Positions 35,128 to 44,326 are shown, counted from the first letter of the stretch. The stretch: 64,000 bases of DNA from Pseudomonas sp. R76 (GCF_009834565.1 NZ_CP019428.1:6200001-6264000); one strand, 5' to 3'. Notes: generated by a model from the sequence alone, not told the origin. Made by a program: numbers and translations.

Positions 35128-36348
35128 TTAAGCCGCGTCGCGCTTGGCGCCGTTGCGGTAGGCCTCGACCGCAGCGATCAAGGCTTGCAGAATCGCGGCG
35201 CTCTCGCCGATCACCGACAGGTCGGCACGCTTGATCATGTCGCAGCCCGGATCGAGGTTGATCGCCACCACCTTGTCGCAGGCACCGATGCCTTGCAGGT
35301 GCTGGATCGCCCCGGAAATCCCCACGGCCACGTAAACCCGCGCCGTAACCCAGGTGCCGCTGGCGCCGACCTGGCGATCACGCGCCATAAAGCCATCGTC
35401 CACTGCCACCCGTGACGCACCTTCGGTGGCGCCCAGTGCGGCGGCGGTCTGGTGGAACAGTGCCCAATCCTTCACGCCGTTGCCGCCGGAGAAAATGAAT
35501 TCGGCTTCGGCCATCGGAATCGCGGCCGGGTCCACCGCCACCGCGCCGAGGTCTTCGATGCGCGGCAAGCTGCGCGCCAGGGGTGTGGATAACTCCATGG
35601 CCAACACTTCGTGACGCGTTTCACTGACCGGATCGGCACATTCGGCCGCCGCGAGAATCAGGCGTGGCAATGGTCGGGCCAAATCTTCCTGGCCCGCACC
35701 GGCGCGGCCGATGCACGCCCCGTCCTTGATCTGCCACACGCGTGTGGCCGGGCGTTCCTTGAGGCTCGCAGCAAAACGCCGCCCCAGTTCGCCGCCGCCA
35801 CTGCGGCTGTCCGGCAGCAGCCAATGGCGTGGGTTGTACTGGTTATCCACAGCCCGCAGGCCGTGCACACGTTGTTCCGGTGAATAACCGTCGAATTCGT
35901 GGCCGTCCAGCACCAACAGCCGGTCGACGCCCGCCGTGGCAAAGGCACTTTCCTTGTGTTCGCCAAACACCACCGCCAGCACTGCCCCGTCGCTGCCGGC
36001 GAGTTGCCGCGCCAAGCCAAGTAGATCGCGGTCGTGGCTGCTGAGGCGGCCACCGACCATGTCGGGCACCACGTTGATGTAGAACGCCGGGGCTGTCACC
36101 TGATGCAATGGCAACTGCACGTCCACTGCCGCCGTGCGCTTGACCGCGCCGCCCTGCTGGGCACCGCTGCGGTCGATACGCTTGAGGCCGTTGGGGCCGA
36201 TAAAACCCACGCCGTGCAGGTTTTTGCGGATGACGCCGTTAGGCCCCATCCAACTGTGGAGCGCCGGCTGCATCGCCGCATGCAGCGGGTGCAGGCGGTT
36301 GCGGGCGATCCATTCGGCCCGTGGGTCGCGGCGGATAATGTCGCTCAT
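35128..36348 (-). CDS. etfA: Electron transfer flavoprotein alpha-subunit-like protein
   Basis: A 406-residue ETF alpha family protein. The C-terminal FAD domain has YVAVGISGAIQHLQGI and VVAINLDPGCDMIKRADLSVIGE. The N-terminal ~75 residues (RRDPRAEWIARNRLHPLHAAMQPA...) are an extension absent from ordinary EtfA and are typical of the copy in the dgc cluster. The start ATG 36348 overlaps the dgcB stop by 1 bp (TGATG). It forms the ETF with the next gene and works with DgcA/DgcB. Two perfect DnaA-box 9-mers (35584-35592 and 35843-35851) lie inside the gene. Confidence 0.87.
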   Translation of the reverse strand: MSDIIRRDPRAEWIARNRLHPLHAAMQPALHSWMGPNGVIRKNLHGVGFIGPNGLKRIDRSGAQQGGAVKRTAAVDVQLPLHQVTAPAFYINVVPDMVGGRLSSHDRDLLGLARQLAGSDGAVLAVVFGEHKESAFATAGVDRLLVLDGHEFDGYSPEQRVHGLRAVDNQYNPRHWLLPDSRSGGGELGRRFAASLKERPATRVWQIKDGACIGRAGAGQEDLARPLPRLILAAAECADPVSETRHEVLAMELSTPLARSLPRIEDLGAVAVDPAAIPMAEAEFIFSGGNGVKDWALFHQTAAALGATEGASRVAVDDGFMARDRQVGASGTWVTARVYVAVGISGAIQHLQGIGACDKVVAINLDPGCDMIKRADLSVIGESAAILQALIAAVEAYRNGAKRDAA

Positions 36349-38291
36349 CAATGCACCTCCGCAGGTTCACGCTTAATCGGGGCTTTTGCCGGGGCGGCGT
36401 CTTCGAGCAAAGCGTCGGCCACCAGTTCGGCGATGTCTTTGATCAACGGGCGCGGTTCAACCACACCTTCGAGCATCGCCGTGCACTGCGGGCAACCTAC
36501 GGCCACCAACTCGGCGCCGGTTTCGCGGATGTCTTCCATGCGCATGTCGGGGATACGTTGCTTGCCGGGAATGTCGGTGATCGGTGCACCGCCACCGCCG
36601 CCGCAGCAGCGTGAACGGAAGCCCGAGCGTTGCATCTCCTTGACCTCGATGCCCAGCGCGCGCAGCACTTGGCGCGGCGCCTCGTATTCGCCGTTGTAGC
36701 GGCCCAGATAACAAGGGTCGTGATAGGTCACGCTGTTGCCCTTGTGCTGGCCCAGGTTCAGCGCGCCGTCGCCGATCAACTCGGCCATGAAGGTGCTGTG
36801 GTGCTGCACCAGGTAGTTGCCATTGAACGCGCCGTACTCGTTTTTCAGCACGTGGAAGCTGTGCGGGTCGCAGGTGACGATGCGTTTGAAGCCGTATTTT
36901 TCCAGCGTCTGGATATTGCGCGTGGCCAGCAGCTGGAAGGTGGCTTCATCGCCCAGGCGCCGCGCGACGTCACCGCTGTCACGCTCTTCCAGGCCAAGTA
37001 CCGCGAAGTCGACCTTGGCCGCTTTCAGCACTTTGACGAACGCGCGCAGGGTGCGTTGGTTGCGCATGTCGAAGGCGCCGTCGCCGACCCAGAACAGCAC
37101 ATCGCAGCTGCCTTTTTCGCTCAACAACGGCAGGTTCAAATCCGCTGCCCAGTTCAGCCGACCGCCCGGTGCGAAGCCGCCAGGGTTGTCGGTGGCGATC
37201 AGGTTTTCCAGGACTTCGGCGCCCTTGTTTGGCGTGGCACCTTTTTCCAGGGTGAGGTGGCGGCGCATGTCGACGATGGCGTCGACGTGCTCGATCATCA
37301 TCGGGCACTCTTCCACGCAGGCGCGGCAGGTGGTGCACGACCACAGGGTTTCAGCATCCACCAGGCCGTTGACGATCGGCTGGTGTGGGTTGCCGCTGTG
37401 TTCGCCGACAGGTTTGCCGGGATACGGGCTGCCGGCGAACTTGGCATCGGTGCCACCGGCCAGGCCGACCACCATGTCCTGGATCAGCTTTTTCGGGTTC
37501 AGTGGCTGGCCAGCGGCGAACGCCGGGCACGCGGCCTCGCACTTGCCGCACTGTACGCAGGCGTCAAAGCCAAGCAGTTGGTTCCAGGTGAAATCCTTGG
37601 GTTTTTCCACGCCCAGTGGCGCGGTTTTGTCGCTCAAGTCCAGCGGCTTCAAGCCAGTGGAACGGCCGCCGCCAAAGCGCTCGGCGCGTCGGTGCCAGGC
37701 CAGGTGCAGGGCACCGGCGAAGGCGTGTTTCATCGGGCCGCCCCAGGTCATGCCGAAGAACATTTCCGACACGCCCCACAGCACGCCCAGGCTCAGCAAT
37801 GCCGCCAGCAGCCAGCCACCGAAGTCGGCCGGCAGAATTCCGGCCACCGGCAACGTCACCAGGAAGAAGCTCACCGAGAACGCCATCAGGCTTTTCGGCA
37901 GGCGCATCCACGGGCCTTTCGACAAGCGCGCAGGCGGGTTGCGACGGCGCAGGTAGACGAAGGTGGCGCCGACAAACATCAGCACCGAGGCCAGCAGCAA
38001 GGCGTAACCGAGGATGCGGTTATGCAGGCCGAAACCGTGCACCAGAATCGCCAGCAACGCCGACAGCACAAAGCCCAAGGCGGTGGCGACGTGGGTGTTG
38101 GCAATGTATTTGTCGCGGGCGACCACGTGGTGCAGGTCGACCATGTAGCGCTTGGGCATGGCCAGCAGGCCGCCGAGCAAATCGACTTTGGAGGCACGGC
38201 CACGGCGCCACATGTTCACCCGGCGCAGCGCGCCGAGGACGGCAAGGCCCAGGGCGGCAAAGAGCAGGATGGGAAGAAGGATGTTCAACAT
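36348..38291 (-). CDS. dgcB: Dimethylglycine catabolism protein DgcB (membrane Fe-S oxidoreductase)
   Basis: A 647-residue membrane protein. It has five to six N-terminal hydrophobic segments (~1-220), two [4Fe-4S] ferredoxin motifs (CVQCGKCEAACP and CTTCRACVEECP, ~265-380), and two CCG-type cysteine-rich regions (CDPHSFH and CCGGGGGAPIT, ~490-610) like HdrD/GlpC. It is thought to hand electrons from DgcA or the ETF to the quinone pool. ATG 38291 has GGGAG upstream, and the longer frame reads into a repeat. It is translationally coupled to etfA. Confidence 0.93.
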   Translation of the reverse strand: MLNILLPILLFAALGLAVLGALRRVNMWRRGRASKVDLLGGLLAMPKRYMVDLHHVVARDKYIANTHVATALGFVLSALLAILVHGFGLHNRILGYALLLASVLMFVGATFVYLRRRNPPARLSKGPWMRLPKSLMAFSVSFFLVTLPVAGILPADFGGWLLAALLSLGVLWGVSEMFFGMTWGGPMKHAFAGALHLAWHRRAERFGGGRSTGLKPLDLSDKTAPLGVEKPKDFTWNQLLGFDACVQCGKCEAACPAFAAGQPLNPKKLIQDMVVGLAGGTDAKFAGSPYPGKPVGEHSGNPHQPIVNGLVDAETLWSCTTCRACVEECPMMIEHVDAIVDMRRHLTLEKGATPNKGAEVLENLIATDNPGGFAPGGRLNWAADLNLPLLSEKGSCDVLFWVGDGAFDMRNQRTLRAFVKVLKAAKVDFAVLGLEERDSGDVARRLGDEATFQLLATRNIQTLEKYGFKRIVTCDPHSFHVLKNEYGAFNGNYLVQHHSTFMAELIGDGALNLGQHKGNSVTYHDPCYLGRYNGEYEAPRQVLRALGIEVKEMQRSGFRSRCCGGGGGAPITDIPGKQRIPDMRMEDIRETGAELVAVGCPQCTAMLEGVVEPRPLIKDIAELVADALLEDAAPAKAPIKREPAEVH

Positions 38292-38321
38292 GGTGAAGCT
38301 CCCAAAGACCACGGGGTCAAT

Positions 38322-38433
38322 GATCGTCCCCACGCTCTGCGTGGGGATGCATCCTGTGACGCTCTGCGTCACGACCTAAGAGCGGACGCGAAGCGTCCAG
38401 GGCGGCATTCCCACGCAGAGCGCGGGAACGATC
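38322..38433. repeat. GTTCCCACG-family repeat between dgcA and dgcB
   Basis: CGTCCCCACGCTCTGCGTGGGGA and GCATTCCCACGCAGAGCGCGGGAA flank GTGACGCTCTGCGTCAC and GGACGCGAAGCGTCC. It fills most of the 149 bp between dgcA and dgcB and could reduce dgcB expression relative to dgcA. Confidence 0.8.
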
Positions 38434-38440
38434 AAGTGGG

Positions 38441-40501
38441 TCAGAAATCCTTGCACAGGCGCAGGGCGTCATAGATCGCGGCGTGGGTATTGCGCTGCGC
38501 CACACAGTCACCGATGCGGAACAGCAAGTACCCCTCGCCCGGCTCGCTCAGGCACGGCTGCGGTTTGATCGCGAACAGCGCCTCGATGTCCATCTGGCCT
38601 TTGTTGCGCGAACCTTCCTTGAGCCCGTAATAGAGCGCTTCGTCCGGGCGCACACCGTTCTCGACAACAACCTGATCGACCACGCGTTCTTCCTTGGCGC
38701 CGGTGTATTCGTTCTCCAGCACCGCCACCAGCTTGTCGCCTTCGCGGTAGACCTTTTCCAGCATCATGTCGCCGGTCATGATCACTTCCTTGGGGTACAT
38801 GCTGCGGTAGTAAGTCGGGAACGACGTACCGCCGATGGCCACGCCCGGCTTGATGTCGTCGGTGACGATCTCGACCTGGCAGCCTTTGTCCGCGAGGAAA
38901 TCGGCCACCGACATGCCGGTGAATTCGCAGATGGTGTCGTAGACCAGCACGTTCTTGCCCGGCGCCACCTTGCCGTCGAGCACGTCCCAGCTGCTGACCA
39001 CCAGGCCTTCCGCCGCGCCCCAGTGTTCGTTCTGCTCCAGGAACGGATGCCCGCCCACAGCCAGCACCACCACATCCGGGCGCAGGTCGAGGATCGCATC
39101 GGCATTCGCCGCCACGCCCAGGCGCAGGTCAACGTTCAAGCGCGCCAACTCCAGCTGGAACCAGCGCGTGATGCCGGCAATCTGGTCGCGTTGCGGGGCC
39201 TTGGAGGCGGTGGTGATTTGCCCACCGATAAAGTCTTTCTTCTCGAACAGCGTCACGTCGTGGCCACGCTCGGCGGCAACGCGGGCAGCTTCCATCCCGG
39301 CCGGGCCGGCACCCACCACCACGACTTTGCGTTTGGGCCCTGTGGACTTCTCGATGATGTGCGGCACACCCATGTATTCGCGCGAAGTCGCGGCGTTCTG
39401 GATGCACAGCACGTCCAGCCCTTGGTACTGGCGGTCGATGCAGTAGTTGGCGCCGACGCATTGTTTGATCTGGTCGACCTGGCCCATCTTGATCTTGGCG
39501 ATCAGGTGCGGGTCGGCGATGTGGGCGCGGGTCATGCCGACCATATCCACATAACCGCCTTCCAGAATGCGCGTGGCCTGGTTCGGGTCCTTGATGTTCT
39601 GCGCGTGCAGCACCGGGGCCTTGACCACTTCCTTGATACCGGCGGCCAGGTGCAGGAAAGGCTCCGGTGGATAACTCATGTTCGGGATCACGTTGGCCAG
39701 GGTGTTGTGGGTGTCGCACCCCGAGCCGACCACACCGATAAAGTCGAGCATGCCGGTGTCGTCGTAGTACTTGGCGATTTGCTTCATGTCCTCGTGGGAC
39801 AAGCCGTCCGGGTGGAATTCGTCGCCGCACAGGCGGATGCCCACGCAGAAATCCGGGCCGACTTCCTTACGTACGGCCTTCAACACTTCCAGGCCGAAGC
39901 GCATGCGGTTTTCGAAGCTGCCGCCCCATTCGTCAGTGCGCTTGTTGACCCGCGGGCTCCAGAACTGGTCGATCATGTGCTGGTGCACCGCCGACAGTTC
40001 CACGCCATCCAGGCCACCGGCCTTGGCCCGCGCCGCAGCAGTGGCGTAGTTGCCGATCACGCGCCAGATTTCTTCCGGCTCAATGGTTTTGCAGGTCGCA
40101 CGGTGCACCGGCTCGCGGATGCCCGACGGCGACAGCAGCGTCGGCCAATGCTCGCCATCCCATCGCGAACGACGGCCCATGTGGGTAATCTGGATCATGA
40201 TCTTGGCGCCATGCTTGTGCATGGCATCGGCCAGGTTCTGGAAGTGCGGGATGATGCGGTCATCGGCCAGGTTGACCGATTTCCACCAGCCTTGCGGGCT
40301 GTCGATGGCCACACTGGAAGACCCGCCGCAGATCGCCAGGCCGATCCCGCCCTTGGCTTTCTCTTCGTAATACTTCACATAGCGGTCGGAGGTCATGCCG
40401 CCGTCGGTGGCATACACCTCGGCGTGGGCGGTACTGAGCACGCGGTTGCGGATGGTCAGTTTGCCGATCTGGATCGGCGCGAACATTGCTTCGAAAGCCA
40501 T
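38441..40501 (-). CDS. dgcA: Dimethylglycine demethylase/dehydrogenase DgcA
   Basis: A 686-residue enzyme of the trimethylamine-dehydrogenase/2,4-dienoyl-CoA reductase family: an N-terminal FMN TIM barrel (~1-340, FAPIQIGKLTIRNRVLSTAH ... DGVELSAVHQHMIDQFWSP), a cluster region, and an FAD/NAD domain (~390-, KVVVVGAGPAGMEAARVAAERGH). The [4Fe-4S] motif is incomplete: where relatives have C-x2-C-x2-C-x12-C this one reads CVGANYC then LC, so the second cysteine is Ala. DgcA converts dimethylglycine to sarcosine. It is 16 bp downstream of the DUF5943 gene. Confidence 0.93.
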   Translation of the reverse strand: MAFEAMFAPIQIGKLTIRNRVLSTAHAEVYATDGGMTSDRYVKYYEEKAKGGIGLAICGGSSSVAIDSPQGWWKSVNLADDRIIPHFQNLADAMHKHGAKIMIQITHMGRRSRWDGEHWPTLLSPSGIREPVHRATCKTIEPEEIWRVIGNYATAAARAKAGGLDGVELSAVHQHMIDQFWSPRVNKRTDEWGGSFENRMRFGLEVLKAVRKEVGPDFCVGIRLCGDEFHPDGLSHEDMKQIAKYYDDTGMLDFIGVVGSGCDTHNTLANVIPNMSYPPEPFLHLAAGIKEVVKAPVLHAQNIKDPNQATRILEGGYVDMVGMTRAHIADPHLIAKIKMGQVDQIKQCVGANYCIDRQYQGLDVLCIQNAATSREYMGVPHIIEKSTGPKRKVVVVGAGPAGMEAARVAAERGHDVTLFEKKDFIGGQITTASKAPQRDQIAGITRWFQLELARLNVDLRLGVAANADAILDLRPDVVVLAVGGHPFLEQNEHWGAAEGLVVSSWDVLDGKVAPGKNVLVYDTICEFTGMSVADFLADKGCQVEIVTDDIKPGVAIGGTSFPTYYRSMYPKEVIMTGDMMLEKVYREGDKLVAVLENEYTGAKEERVVDQVVVENGVRPDEALYYGLKEGSRNKGQMDIEALFAIKPQPCLSEPGEGYLLFRIGDCVAQRNTHAAIYDALRLCKDF

Positions 40502-40517
40502 GGCACGGTTCCTCGAC

Positions 40518-41048
40518 TTACAACGGCTTGACGGTGAACAGGCCGTCGTCGTGGCCCTCTTCGGAGCCTCCGTAGACTTGTTCGGCTACGGTGCGGATGT
40601 TGCTGCCACGCGCCTGCAGAATCTGGTCCATGGCGCCGGCAAACCAGCCGGTGAACATGTAGTCGACCTTGCGCCCAACCTTGCCGTACACGTAGACGAA
40701 GGCCGAGTGTTCGAGCTTGACGCTGGCGGTACCTTTGTCGAGGTCAATGTCCTGGATCTTGAACAGGCCCCAGCCGCGTTGCGACAGGCGCTTCATGTAG
40801 TGCTCAAACACCGCGACGCCTTCCAGGCCGTGGCATTCAGCTTCTTTTTCACACCAGTGCCAGGCGGATTTGTAGCCGGCCTTGTAGAGGATTTCGGCGT
40901 AGGCATCTGCGCCCAGCACTTCTTCGATACCGATGTGGTTGTTGACGAAGAAATGGCGCGGCACATACAGCATCGGCAGGGCGTCGGAGGTCCAGACACC
41001 GGTTTCGCTGTCGACTTCGATAGGCAATTGCGGGGCGATCTTGGCCAT
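40518..41048 (-). CDS. DUF5943 / V4R-like protein of the dgc operon
   Basis: A 176-residue soluble protein (PQLPIEVDSETGVWTSDALPMLYVPRHFFVNNH...) with a fold region reminiscent of 4-vinyl-reductase (V4R) small-molecule-binding domains (GLEGVAVFEHYMKRLSQRGWG, SAFVYVYGKVGRKVDYMFTGWFAGAMDQIL). It is conserved immediately upstream of dgcA in Pseudomonas. The function is unknown; a role in dimethylglycine oxidation is inferred from position only. Confidence 0.75.
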   Translation of the reverse strand: MAKIAPQLPIEVDSETGVWTSDALPMLYVPRHFFVNNHIGIEEVLGADAYAEILYKAGYKSAWHWCEKEAECHGLEGVAVFEHYMKRLSQRGWGLFKIQDIDLDKGTASVKLEHSAFVYVYGKVGRKVDYMFTGWFAGAMDQILQARGSNIRTVAEQVYGGSEEGHDDGLFTVKPL

Positions 41049-41125
41049 GGAAACTTAACTCCAGAAAATTCGTTTGGATGCCCCAGGCACCGGATGGCCT
41101 GGGGAAAAGAAATGTTGGCGGTGGC

Positions 41126-42103
41126 TTACTCGCCCCAGACGTCCTTCAGGACATTGACCCAGTTTTCGCCCATGATTTTGCGCACCACGCGCTCGCTGTG
41201 ACCGCGCTTGAGCAGGGTCTCGGTGAGGTTGGGGAACTCGCCCACGGTGCGGATGCCCAGCGGGTTGATGATCTTGCCGAAGCTGGTCAGGCGGCGGGCG
41301 TAGCCCTTGTCGTGGGTCAGCATTTCGAAGAAATCCTGGCCATGGCCCTGGGTGAAGTCGGTGCCGATGCCGATGGCGTCTTCGCCGACGATGTTCATGG
41401 TGTATTCGATGGCTTCGGCGTAGTCGTCGATGGTGGAATCGATGCCCTTGGCCAGGAACGGCGCAAACATGGTTACGCCGACAAAACCGCCGTGGTCCGC
41501 AATAAACTTAAGCTCTTCATCGGACTTGTTGCGCGGGTGCTCTTTAAGACCTGAAGGCAGGCAGTGGGAGTAGCACACCGGTTTTTTCGATTCGAGGATG
41601 ACTTCTTCGCTGGTCTTGGAGCCGACGTGGGACAGGTCGCACATGATGCCGACGCGGTTCATCTCGCCGACGACTTCACGGCCAAAGCCCGACAGGCCGC
41701 CGTCGCGCTCATAGCAGCCGGTGCCGACCAGGTTCTGGGTGTTGTAGCACATCTGTACAACGCCCACGCCGAGCTGCTTGAAGATCTCGACGTAGCCCAA
41801 CTGGTCTTCAAACGCATGGGCGTTCTGGAAGCCGAAGATGATGCCGGTCTTGCCCTGCTCCTTGGCTTTGCGGATGTCGGCGGTGGTTTTCACCGGGATC
41901 ACCAGGTCGCTGTTCTCACGGATCAGGGTCTGGCTGGCCACGATGTTATTGATCGTGGCCTGGAAGCCTTCCCACACCGACACCGTGCAGTTGGCGGCGG
42001 TCAGGCCACCTTTGCGCATGTCCTCGAACAGGTCACGGTTCCACTTGGCAATGATCAGCCCGTCGATAACGATGCTGTCGGCGTGCAATTCGGCTGGGCT
42101 CAT
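41126..42103 (-). CDS. Membrane-dipeptidase-like protein (peptidase M19 family), dgc operon
   Basis: A 325-residue renal-dipeptidase-like metallohydrolase (MSPAELHADSIVIDGLIIAKWNRDL; later CDLSHVGSKTSEEVILESKKPVCYSHC; GEDAIGIGTDFTQGHGQDFF). Normal M19 enzymes open with DGHND; here the position reads DGLIIAKWN, so the HxD zinc motif is not conserved and peptidase activity is doubtful. It is the first gene of the M19-DUF5943-dgcAB-etfAB operon. ATG 42103 has GGGGAC upstream. Its role in betaine breakdown is not established. Confidence 0.85.
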   Translation of the reverse strand: MSPAELHADSIVIDGLIIAKWNRDLFEDMRKGGLTAANCTVSVWEGFQATINNIVASQTLIRENSDLVIPVKTTADIRKAKEQGKTGIIFGFQNAHAFEDQLGYVEIFKQLGVGVVQMCYNTQNLVGTGCYERDGGLSGFGREVVGEMNRVGIMCDLSHVGSKTSEEVILESKKPVCYSHCLPSGLKEHPRNKSDEELKFIADHGGFVGVTMFAPFLAKGIDSTIDDYAEAIEYTMNIVGEDAIGIGTDFTQGHGQDFFEMLTHDKGYARRLTSFGKIINPLGIRTVGEFPNLTETLLKRGHSERVVRKIMGENWVNVLKDVWGE

Positions 42104-42198
42104 CAGGCGTCCCCTTATTGGCGATTCATGCGCCGAATCGTCTGCCGGCGCTTTGGGGCCAGCATATGCCCAGGGGCTGAACGAACCGGGTGCAAAAA

Positions 42199-42264
42199 CG
42201 ACAGGGGAATTGCCGAAAGCGTCAATCCGCGACAAAGGCCTACATGACACGTCTGACTGACGAC
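42199..42264 (-). promoter_or_regulatory. Possible GbdR-type sites upstream of the dgc operon
   Basis: On the minus strand TGTCGCGGATTGAC resembles the gbcA half-site TGTCGCTAATGGAC. GTCG cores occur at 42199, 42230 and 42261, spaced 31 bp (about three turns) rather than 21. The region is 95-160 bp upstream of the M19 gene. Confidence 0.4.
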
Positions 42265-42321
42265 TGTTCTTTGTCTTACGCTTGAGCCAGAATTCCGCAT
42301 CACCTGATATGAGACGGCGCA

Positions 42322-42723
42322 ATGAAATCGATTTTCCTGGCTTTGGCACTCATCGCAACCGGCGTCCACGCGGCCGAAGACACGGACAACACGCCGTGCG
42401 ATGGCATCGAGAACGACAAGCAAACCCTGGAATGCGCCACCTACAACAAGACCACCGCCGAGCAATTGCTCAAGGATAACTATCAAGGCTTGCTGGAACG
42501 CATGGGTTCGACCTATGGCAGCAACAAGTCGCAACTGGCCGACATTACCGCTCGTCTGAAGGATGCCCAGCAGAAATGGGAAAAACTGCGTGACGCCGAT
42601 TGCGCCGTGGACACCTTCCCGGCGGTGAATGGCAGCAAGGACTACGCGATCCAGCAGAATGACTGCCTGGCGCGGATGAGTGATGAGCGGTCGGAGTTTT
42701 TGGAGTCGATTGGGCAGGAATAA
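42322..42723 (+). CDS. LprI-like (DUF1311) exported protein
   Basis: A 133-residue protein with a signal peptide (MKSIFLALALIATGVHAAED) and a lysozyme-inhibitor LprI-type N-terminal domain. Four conserved cysteines are visible (DNTPCDG, LECATYN, DADCAVD, QNDCLARM), and the last part YAIQQNDCLARMSDERSEFLE is typical. The function is likely periplasmic; inhibition of lysozyme is only a family-level possibility. It starts divergently from the dgc operon. Confidence 0.82.
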   Translation: MKSIFLALALIATGVHAAEDTDNTPCDGIENDKQTLECATYNKTTAEQLLKDNYQGLLERMGSTYGSNKSQLADITARLKDAQQKWEKLRDADCAVDTFPAVNGSKDYAIQQNDCLARMSDERSEFLESIGQE

Positions 42724-42763
42724 GCGACAATCCCTGCCACTTTCCTCTGAATCAAGGCCATTC

Positions 42764-43180
42764 ATGACTATCTGCGGCATCGAAATCAAGGGCAGCGAAG
42801 CCATCATCGCTGTCGCCTCACTGGACAGCCAGGCGCTGACACACGTCGCCCTGGCCACCAAGAAAATCGCCCTCGAAGATGACGATGAAGCGGCCAACGT
42901 CAAAGCCTTCGCCGCCCAGGTGAAGGCTTTCGTACAGGCAAACGCGATCACCCGCATTGCGATCAAGAAGCGCAGCAAAAAAGGCGAATTCGCCGGTGGC
43001 CCGACCACGTTCAAGATTGAAGGTGTGTTTCAGTTGCTGGATGGCGTTGAGGTGATGCTGTTGTCGCCGCAGACTATCAATGCGCAGAACAAGAAACACG
43101 GCTTTGAGCTGCCGGCCTCGCTGAACAAATATCAGCATGAGGCCTACAAGGCGGCGTGTTCGGCCCTGCTAAAAAAATAA
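42764..43180 (+). CDS. DUF3010 family protein
   Basis: A 138-residue soluble protein (MTICGIEIKGSEAIIAVASLDSQ ... AIKKRSKKGEFAGGPTTFKIEG ... LSPQTINAQNKKHGFELPASLNKYQHEAYKAA in blocks). It has an RNase-H-like look at the N-terminus. DUF3010 proteins have no assigned role. The gene follows the LprI-like gene by 40 bp and may be co-transcribed. Confidence 0.8.
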   Translation: MTICGIEIKGSEAIIAVASLDSQALTHVALATKKIALEDDDEAANVKAFAAQVKAFVQANAITRIAIKKRSKKGEFAGGPTTFKIEGVFQLLDGVEVMLLSPQTINAQNKKHGFELPASLNKYQHEAYKAACSALLKK

Positions 43181-43198
43181 GCCACAGCAAAGATCAAT

Positions 43199-43285
43199 GT
43201 GGGAGCGGGCTTGCTCGCGAATGCGGTGTGTCAGTAACTGATGTGCTGACTGACCCACCGCATTCGCGAGCAAGCCCGCTCCCAC
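43199..43285. repeat. REP doublet
   Basis: GTGGGAGCGGGCTTGCTCGC arms, inverted, around a spacer with the subsidiary palindrome TCAGTAACTGATG. Confidence 0.9.
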
Positions 43286-43381
43286 AGTTGGTACGCGTGC
43301 ATTTTTGAAGTACGTGGTGGAAGTACTGGAACCGCGATTTATACCTGATTATAGCCTCGACTATAATTGGCTAAAAAACGA

Positions 43382-44326
43382 TCAAACCACCTCCTGTCGC
43401 CGATCCTCCCGCGGGCACTTGGCAAACCTCGCCCGATAGCTGCGGGTGAAATACGACGGCGACTCAAACCCGCACGCAATGCTCACCTCCAGCACACTCA
43501 GGTCGCTCTGGCGCAAGAGCTGCCGGGCTTTTTCCAGGCGCAGGCCGAGGTAGAAGTTGCTCGGCGTATCGTTCAAATGCAGACGAAACAACCGCTCCAA
43601 CTGGCGCCGCGTGACTTTGATCGCGTCGGCCAATGCCAGGGTGCTCAGCGGCGGTTCAGTGTGTTGTTCCATCTCGCCAATCACCTGCACCAACTTCTTG
43701 TTGTTGATGCCGTAGCGCGTGGCGATCTGCATGCGCTGGTGGTCTTTGCGTGGGCGGATGCGGCTGAGTACGAATTGTTCGGAAACCTGGATCGCCAGCT
43801 CCGGGCCGTGGGCCTGGGCGATCAGGTCAAGCATCAGGTCGATGGACGCAGTGCCGCCGGCGCAGGTGATGCGGCGGCGATCGATCTCGAACAGTTCCTG
43901 GGTCACCGTGAGCTGTGGATAAGACTCCTTGAAGGCGTCGATGGCTTCCCAGTGCAGGGTGAGGCGGTGGCCGTCGAGCAAACCGGCCTCAGCGAGCACA
44001 CAGGCGCCAGTGTCGATGGCGCCGAGGGTCACGCCTTCATGGTCGAGGCGGCGCAGCCAGTGTTCCAGCGCGGGTGTGGTGAACTTCAAGGGTTCGAAGC
44101 CGGCAACCACCATCAGCGTCGCGCCTTTTTTCAGCGGTTCCAGCGCCGCGTCGGCGTTGACCGACATGCCATTGCTCGCCAGCACCGCGCCGCCGTCGGC
44201 GCTCAACACATGCCAGCGGTACAGCTCGCCACGAAAGCGGTTGGCCACCCGCAGCGGTTCCAGCGCGGAGATAAAGCCGATGGCCGAGAAACCCGGCATC
44301 AACAGAAAGTAGAAATCCTGGGACAT
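43382..44326 (-). CDS. cdhR: Carnitine-responsive regulator CdhR (GlxA/AraC family)
   Basis: A 314-residue activator: an N-terminal DJ-1/PfpI-like (GATase-1) sensor domain (~1-185; FYFLLMPGFSAIGFISALEPLRVAN, TGACVLAEAGLLDG) and a C-terminal AraC double helix-turn-helix (~215-305; VTRRQLERLFRLHLNDTPSNFYLGLRLEKARQLL, VSIACGFESPSYFTRSYRARF). It is divergent from caiX-cdhCAB, which it should activate in the presence of carnitine. Paired 21-bp repeats lie between them. Confidence 0.9.
   Translation of the reverse strand: MSQDFYFLLMPGFSAIGFISALEPLRVANRFRGELYRWHVLSADGGAVLASNGMSVNADAALEPLKKGATLMVVAGFEPLKFTTPALEHWLRRLDHEGVTLGAIDTGACVLAEAGLLDGHRLTLHWEAIDAFKESYPQLTVTQELFEIDRRRITCAGGTASIDLMLDLIAQAHGPELAIQVSEQFVLSRIRPRKDHQRMQIATRYGINNKKLVQVIGEMEQHTEPPLSTLALADAIKVTRRQLERLFRLHLNDTPSNFYLGLRLEKARQLLRQSDLSVLEVSIACGFESPSYFTRSYRARFAKCPREDRRQEVV

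Noticed and set aside
35584..35851. Two extra perfect DnaA boxes inside etfA, and one at 43914 inside cdhR
   Set aside because: They fall in coding DNA and can be explained by codons (such as GTG GAT AAC), so I do not count them as part of the intergenic array, though they could matter.
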